A stretch of DNA of 26,126 bases from positions 1-26,126 of the forward strand of contig JAENRP010000480.1 of assembly GCA_024741835.1 (NCBI GenBank). Direction: 5' to 3'. The translations under genes and the position numbers were made by a program. How positions within the stretch are numbered: the stretch's first letter is position 1; each line of letters begins with the position of its first letter. Positions 21,576 through 26,126 of the stretch are shown piece by piece. The notes beneath the pieces are model-generated. The model searched no databases. It was not told the DNA's origin and worked only from the letters and a program-made list of their open reading frames with translations. The DNA comes from Diplocarpon mali. Its lineage: Eukaryota > Ascomycota > Leotiomycetes > Helotiales > Drepanopezizaceae.

Positions 21576-24500
21576 GAAAATGGCAAAACCTCGAACTACT
21601 ATTATTAATCCTTTTTAGCCGCTAATAATAAAGTATTAACTAATAATAGGCTATTAAAGCTATTAAAAGCTAAAAGCTTATTAAGGTATTAGCTAATATA
21701 TAGAAGATTCGCACATTTAAGGCTAGAGAAATTAAGGGGCTTATATAAGGTCTTAACTTTAAAATAGAAGATTCAAGTACCAAAGGATCGCCTAGTATAC
21801 CGAATTTGCAAGTTAATAAAACTTTAAAATTGGATATAAATTAAGCTTAATCTATAAAAAGATTCGATATTAGTACTAATATCTATTGATACTACTAGAC
21901 TATTTACAACTTTAATTAAAGGAAATAATTAGTTTTCTTAAATAGTAAATAACTCTACTTAATAAATATAGACTATTTGCGCTAGGACCAAATCTAAGCT
22001 TATAAAAAAGCTGGAAACTTAAAAAGTAATAGAGGAACGCTGGACTTAATTAAAGCTAATAGCTATTAGGTCTAATAATATATTAGAGATTAAGGCAAAG
22101 CTTAATAAATAGGTAAAATAAGGAGTTTATTATAAACTAATTGTAATATATAAAGGTTCTTAATAAAATAGCATTACTAAGTAAAGCATTTAGCAAGTAG
22201 AAACTGATTATCGCACTCTATTATAAGATGCTAACCTACTATTGGAATTCTAGGACCTTGCGGTTAAGGCAAACGTATACTTACGAAATAGAATAGGTAG
22301 TAGATTAATAGTTAATAGCACTTGAATATTGCTATATAAGGCATATTTCGGATAGAAACTAAGCCTAGACTATATTTATATCTTTAAAAGCGTTTGCTAC
22401 TCTTATATTAGCCCGAAGTCCTAGCCTATAAGTATAAAGAGTAAGAAGCTAATAGACTAAGGTAAAGAGTATATATTTATTAAGTATATTAAATAAATAA
22501 TAAAGCAATAGATAGTATATACGCTAGATCTAAGGTAAGTAATTATATCCTTAGTAGTTAAGTTCGACGAATCTTAAAATAGGAGGGAGCTATCCTTAAA
22601 GCTTTATATACTTAGAGATTCGCAAGGTATACCATTTGATAGTAATACTATTAAGCTAAATTAATAACCCCTTTCTCTTAGCTTAAGTATATTAAGTGTA
22701 CCTGCTGATCGACGACCTATTAGTCGCCTAAAGGCCGAATAGACTATTCCTATCGTTTACAAACTATTTAAAGTATAAAATAACTTTAATATTATTATCC
22801 CTTTAGTTAAAGCACTTATAGTAAAGGATATTCTTAAAATAGGTATAAGTAATAATAAGCCTTTACTATTAGAAAGTAGTTTCTTAAATGATAAGCCTAT
22901 AGAACCTATAGCTGAACCTACGCCTTTAAAGAGGAATAGAGACTTAAAATCGGAAGATACCTTAGATAAATGCAAGTCTAAGTATATTTAGACTATAATA
23001 GTATATAAGATCTATAAGCTTGAACTTTAATAGAGCTTTAATAAAGATAATGCGTTCCTAGCTATTAAATGGATAATGAAAATCTCTCTTCTAAAGATGT
23101 ATAATAAAGCTATTAATAACTTAGAGAATAGAGCAGTATAGAATAAGGCAATCTAAAAGGAGATAAGCTCTCTTATTGCAAATGGTATATAGATAGAGGA
23201 ACCGACGCTAAAAGACGTGAACTTAGTTTTAATAAAGTGGGTCTTTATAATTAAGATATATGCAGATAGGACCTTAGAATATTATAAAGTAAGACTTATA
23301 GCTAAGGGCTTCTCCTAATAGTATAGAAAAGACTACTTCGATATATTCGCGCTAATAGTTTGTATAGATACCTTTCGCATATTTATAGTAATAGTAGCCG
23401 CTAAGGACCTTAAATGCAAATAGTATAATATTAAAAATACATTTACTAAAGCGATTATAAAGGAACGAATTTTTCTCTTTTAACTTAATAGTATTCTTAT
23501 ATACGCTAGCTACTCTCTTTATATACTCTATAGTATCTATAGGCTTAAACAATTAGCTTATAATTAGAACCTCTTATATAGTTCTACTTTAATAGAAATA
23601 GGATTTATTTAAAGCCTAGCTAACCCTTATCTATTTACCTATACTAAGCATAGAGTTAAGTTACTACTATATATTAATAATATTACTATAGCTGCGAGAA
23701 TAACTACTTAATTAGATTAGTTCTTTATGACTATTCGGAAACGTTTTAATATTAAGGATCTAAAAGGAATTTATAAAATCCTTAGCATTTGCATTATAAG
23801 GAACTGCTCTACTTAAGAACTTTAGTTAGATTAAGAGTAGTATATTAAGAAGATCCTAGACCAAATAGGACTCTTTACTTATACTCTTAACTTTAAGCTA
23901 AAGCGTACTCTAATTGAAGGAAAGTATAATAAGTTAGAGCCTACTAATGAAAATAAGTAGAAAGGAGATCTAAAGAAGTACTAATAGGATATTAGAGCGA
24001 TTATATATACTATAGTATATATAAGATTAAATATCGCCTTTATTATTAAGCAACTTAATCAGAACTTAAAGGATTTGACAATTTAATATAAGAATATAAT
24101 CAAGCGACTTAAAAGGTACCTTTAATTAATAATTATATAAAAGGTAAGATATAGACTAACGAAATATATAAGCGTAAAGCTTAAGGTATATACTGATTCT
24201 GATTAGGCAAATATAAAAGGTCGGAAAAGTATATTTAAAAGCGTAATAGTACTATATAATAGACTTATATTATAAGGAAGTAGGAAGTAGAAATCAGTAG
24301 CTACTGCAAGCATTAAGGCCGAATATATATTAATATTATTAAATTGCAAGTAAGGATTATAGATCGCTTAAGTTCTAAAAGATATAGGTTTTATTAAGTA
24401 TATTAAATAAGATAGGAACTATATTAATCTTTAAGTAAATAATATAAGGGCAATTATACTTATAAAGAATCTATACTTATATAAGCGATCGAAATATATT

Positions 24501-24684
24501 AATATTACCTACTACTTTATTTATAACCTTATTATAAAGAATAAGTTATTAATTACTTATATCTTAACCGATCGAATAGTAGCAAATGGATTTATAAAGC
24601 TATTAAAGATAATTACAAAGTTCAAAGCATTTAAAGATATACTAAAGTTGCAAAAGATAGTAAGGGCTTAATAGGCTTAAGGAC

Positions 24685-24836
24685 GACTCTTAGGCCCGCC
24701 TTACGAGTTAGGTTATATAGTCTTATAAAGGAAAGTTTTTTAGATCGACTCTTAGGCCTAGACTGCAAGTCAAGTCATATAGTCTTATAAAGGAACGCTT
24801 TTAGGAAAATTGACTCCTAATCCCGCCTTATAAGTA
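24685..24836 (+). repeat. 3'-region repeats sharing the peptide-repeat core, B2
   Basis: Cores start at 24685, 24747 and 24812 (spacing 62 and 65), each GACTCYTARKCC then a variable stretch ending AAGT or GAGT. The first two are followed by TATAGTCTTATAAAGGAA. Their starts fall in all three reading frames relative to pol, so as a set they are not coding. Confidence 0.78.
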
Positions 24837-24974
24837 GAGTTTAGTAATTTTAATAGAAGTTATTATTAATTAATTGTTTTTAATTTAAAAAGATACTTAA
24901 GAGTTGGATTAGCGCAAAAGGATAATTGTTATTTTCCTAACTATAGGTCAATTAGAGTAAGGTCTAAGTAGGGG

Positions 24975-25169
24975 TATTAAGATAGGTAATATAGCTATTA
25001 CTCTAATATATTATCATATAACCCTATTGCTTAGTTAGTAGGATATTAATACGTATATAGCTATAAGGAAGAAAGGGGTAACCTTCCTTCCTTAACTCTT
25101 ACTAATATATCGACTATCGACCTCTAGAAGTTTCCCTTACCTACTGCGCCGACTCACTTAAGCTCAATA
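24975..25169 (+). repeat. 3' LTR of B2
   Basis: 195 bp starting TATTAAGATAGG (TG to TA) and ending CTCAATA. A purine-rich AAGTAGGGG at 24966-24974 just before it is the likely polypurine tract. Confidence 0.93.
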
Positions 25170-25174
25170 GCCTT
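25170..25174. repeat. Target site duplication GCCTT, right copy, of B2
   Basis: Matches 18777-18781. Confidence 0.92.
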
Positions 25175-25442
25175 TAGCCTTAGCCCTTTTATTATATATA
25201 TACTATATCTCCTTCTTAGGAAATAATACACCTATTGAAAGCTAATGATTCAGTACTTAATAGGTATTATATTAACTTTATAAGGAATCCTACCCTTTTG
25301 ATCTTATCCTCCTCCTTTTTTAAGAAGTCTACCTCTTTAAATATTAAGGTATCGTCTATCTATATTCCTATTACGCTAAAAAGGGGAGAAGTGCTTAAGA
25401 TTATTAATAGATAGGGGTTATAAGTTGAGTTGACTATACTAA
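25170..25442 (-). pseudogene. Copia family C, pol fragment upstream of RNase H
   Basis: Minus strand: T-S-P-L-F-S-V-I-G-I, a stop, I-D-D-T-L-I-F near 25340-25365, then F-L-K-K-E-E-D, L-S-T-E-S-L-A-F-N-R-C and, near the B2 junction, a mutated G-Q-G-x-x-L run that continues at 18781 and below. The Q-T-D-D-T-like text is the likely Y-x-D-D equivalent and keeps both Asp. It is cut at 25443 by the fresh family-A element. Stops at likely CAA/CAG/TGG positions show RIP. Confidence 0.78.
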
Positions 25443-25640
25443 TGTCGTGCAGAATGGGCGGAGTCTCCACTTATTCTGGAGACCCTCCACGTGACTCCTG
25501 CTGAGTCATAGACTCTCCCTTTTCTTTCCGAAGTCTCCTTACCATACATACACTAGATAACAATACAATCAATCATCTTCATCCATATCAGCGAGCCTCC
25601 TGAGCGACCCAATGAAGGCCCTCCAGCCGACCGCACCACA
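25443..25640 (+). repeat. 5' LTR of the intact family-A element
   Basis: 198 bp, TGTCG...CCACA. One base differs from the solo LTR at 20678-20875. It contains a short inverted pair GGAGTCTCC / GGAGACCCTCC near 25460-25490. No clear TATA box. Confidence 0.95.
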
Positions 25641-25651
25641 GTTATGAGCCC
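25641..25651 (+). promoter_or_regulatory. Primer binding site, initiator tRNA-Met half
   Basis: GTTATGAGCCC starts at the first base after the LTR and is fully complementary to the anticodon stem-loop text GGGCUCAUAAC of initiator tRNA-Met. This internal site, rather than the tRNA 3' end, is what Drosophila copia and yeast Ty5 use, priming from a tRNA half molecule. Confidence 0.85.
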
Positions 25652-25845
25652 CGTGAGCACTTTAACATGCTTTCTCTTCGCATGCAACCGGCTGGAGGGC
25701 CCTTCGAGCTCCTGACCGACTTTTCGAGTACTTATGACGACTCGAAGGACCTTCATTTTCAATCAACAAATCTCCATTTTCCGATCGAACCTCATTTGCA
25801 AACCTTATTTACATACCCAACCTTTTTCACCAGACTCCATTCAAA

Positions 25846-26126
25846 ATGTCTGACTCTTCGAGCATCTCCGAGCCTCGCCTCAACACCTCTGCCTCTTGGG
25901 TGAAGTGGTTCAGTAAATACATGTTCTTCGCCAAGCTCTACAACATCACCATTTTTGCCGATCCAAGACTCCCATTCAAGTCAATCATGGAGACCGAGCC
26001 TCAAGCTCCCTCTATACAGGAGCTTAAGGAACTGGAAACGGCTAACCTCCGCGTAGCACACGCGAGGTCGTGTGAAGAGTATGCGGCGACTCCATCCGAA
26101 CAGATTTACGCCCGCTTTCCCCTAGG
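25846..26126 (+). CDS. gag (start of gag-pol) of the intact family-A copia, partial
   Basis: ATG at 25846 opens a frame of 93 full codons to the window edge with no stop. It begins M-S-D-S-S-S-I-S-E-P-R-L, followed by an aromatic-rich stretch (W-V-K-W-F-S-K-Y-M-F-F) and a charged E-L-K-E-L-E-T-A-N-L segment. The start is supported by A at -3 (AAAATG) and by the left copy, where the homologous codon is ATA at the same 205-nt distance from the LTR. As gag of a copia element it should form the virus-like particle in the cytoplasm. The protein has no motif I recognise in these 93 residues; identity rests on position and on the left copy. A 78-codon ATG frame at 25667-25903 in the leader overlaps it in another frame and is probably not used. 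Confidence 0.85.
   Translation, partial: MSDSSSISEPRLNTSASWVKWFSKYMFFAKLYNITIFADPRLPFKSIMETEPQAPSIQELKELETANLRVAHARSCEEYAATPSEQIYARFPL

Larger units (their letters stand above)
19381..24671 (+). pseudogene. gag-pol polyprotein of B2 (RIP-inactivated, split by a solo LTR)
   Basis: Likely start is ATA at 19381 (ATG before mutation; next codons A-S-D-S-N-R-N-T). Domains in one frame, codon numbers with the 203-bp insertion removed. Gag has a zinc knuckle at codons 283-295 (C-x2-Y-x3-Y-x4-C, from C-x2-C-x3-H-x4-C). Protease D-T-G is now N-T-S at 391. The insertion at 20678 follows L-I-G-I-V. Ten peptide repeats span codons about 508-660. GAG-pre-integrase reads R-R-F-A-H-L near 21702, then C-K-L-I-K-L. 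Integrase D, D, E positions lie near 21898, 22073 (now Asn) and 22178 (now Lys). RT has K-W-V-F at 23235 and Y-I-N-N at 23670-23681 (from Y-V-D-D). RNase H has Y-T-D-S-D at 24189 and K-Q-K-S-V-A-T-A-S near 24285-24310. A stop cluster at 24669-24683 makes the end uncertain. Original length is about 1700 codons, long for a copia polyprotein. Confidence 0.88.
18782..25169 (+). mobile_element. Complete RIP-mutated Ty1/copia element, family B, copy B2
   Basis: 6388 bp including a 203-bp later insertion (solo LTR plus duplication), so about 6185 bp originally. Two 195-bp LTRs, PBS, leader repeats and one gag-pol frame are flanked by GCCTT duplications. It is inverted relative to B1, and the two form a roughly 6-kb inverted repeat separated by about 4.36 kb. 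It interrupts family C pol. Reading frame is kept from gag to RNase H with no net indel, so damage is almost only C-to-T and G-to-A. Confidence 0.94.
25443..26126 (+). mobile_element. 5' end of a non-mutated Ty1/copia element, family A
   Basis: 5' LTR, perfect PBS, 205-nt leader and open gag start, running off the right edge. Dinucleotide content is normal and there are no stops in the gag frame, in sharp contrast to the sequence left of 25443. The five bases before it, ACTAA (25438-25442), are the predicted target duplication. The left copy at 1040-6962 shows what the rest should encode. Confidence 0.93.

Noticed and set aside
21071..21586. 171-residue open frame on the minus strand with repeated F-T-C-x-P-S-L-R-V
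   Set aside because: It is the antisense of the in-frame peptide repeat of B2. The plus-strand frame joins gag and integrase in register, and the B1 copy supports the same sense strand.
22757..22975. 72-residue open frame, minus strand
   Set aside because: Antisense to the integrase-RT linker of B2; no motif and not kept in B1.
25553..25762. 69-residue open frame, minus strand, in the LTR and leader of the intact copia
   Set aside because: Antisense across LTR, PBS and leader; explained by the element structure.
1..26126. Host genes, tRNA or rRNA genes, defence islands or a biosynthetic cluster
   Set aside because: Every stretch with recognisable coding signal traces to retrotransposons; I saw no tRNA cloverleaf or rRNA text and no non-transposon domain.

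Overview
The window looks like a transposon graveyard from a filamentous ascomycete (Pezizomycotina). I see no host gene, rRNA, tRNA or CRISPR array. Almost everything between about 170 and 25442 is depleted in CA and TG and rich in TA, and its reading frames are full of TAA/TAG where CAA, CAG or TGG would be expected. That is the mark of repeat-induced point mutation (RIP), a fungal genome defence. The last 680 bases (25443-26126) and a solo LTR at 20678-20875 are not mutated this way, so they arrived later or escaped.

Layout from left to right. (1) 1-1040: unresolved, with a pyrimidine-rich Ala/Pro frame at 440-880. (2) About 1040-6962, minus strand: a RIP-mutated Ty1/copia element (family A) with 5' LTR at 6766-6962, PBS, gag, protease, integrase, RT and RNase H; its 3' LTR is not visible. 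(3) 6963-8284 and 14424-18353, minus strand: a non-LTR (LINE, Tad1-like) retrotransposon with a CCHC ORF1 and an AP-endonuclease/RT ORF2. Its first 1694 bp occur twice in tandem. (4) 8285-14423, minus strand: a complete copia element (family B, copy B1) inside the LINE, with TSD ATAAA. (5) 18354-18781 and 25170-25442, minus strand: pieces of a third copia family (C), the oldest layer, covering RT C-terminus to RNase H. (6) 18782-25169, plus strand: a second complete family-B element (copy B2), TSD GCCTT, inserted in family C and inverted relative to B1. It is itself split by the solo family-A LTR with TSD AGTAG. (7) 25443-26126, plus strand: the 5' LTR, PBS, leader and open gag start of a non-mutated family-A element that runs off the window.

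Insertion order that fits the junctions: family C first; the LINE into C; B1 into the LINE and B2 into C; the left family-A copy into the LINE; RIP of all of these; finally the solo LTR into B2 and the intact family-A copy into C.

The most unusual feature is in family B. Between protease and GAG-pre-integrase domains the gag-pol frame carries a tandem peptide repeat of about 8 fixed residues plus a variable tail (consensus T-P-R-P-G-L-Q-V, inferred after allowing for RIP). Interior units are 13 or 16 codons. B1 has nine units and B2 has ten, differing by exactly one 16-codon unit with the frame kept. The same nucleotide core reappears near the 3' end of the element, where it is not frame-locked. 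Both copia families A and B carry a primer binding site matching the anticodon region of initiator tRNA-Met, the half-tRNA priming known from Drosophila copia and yeast Ty5.
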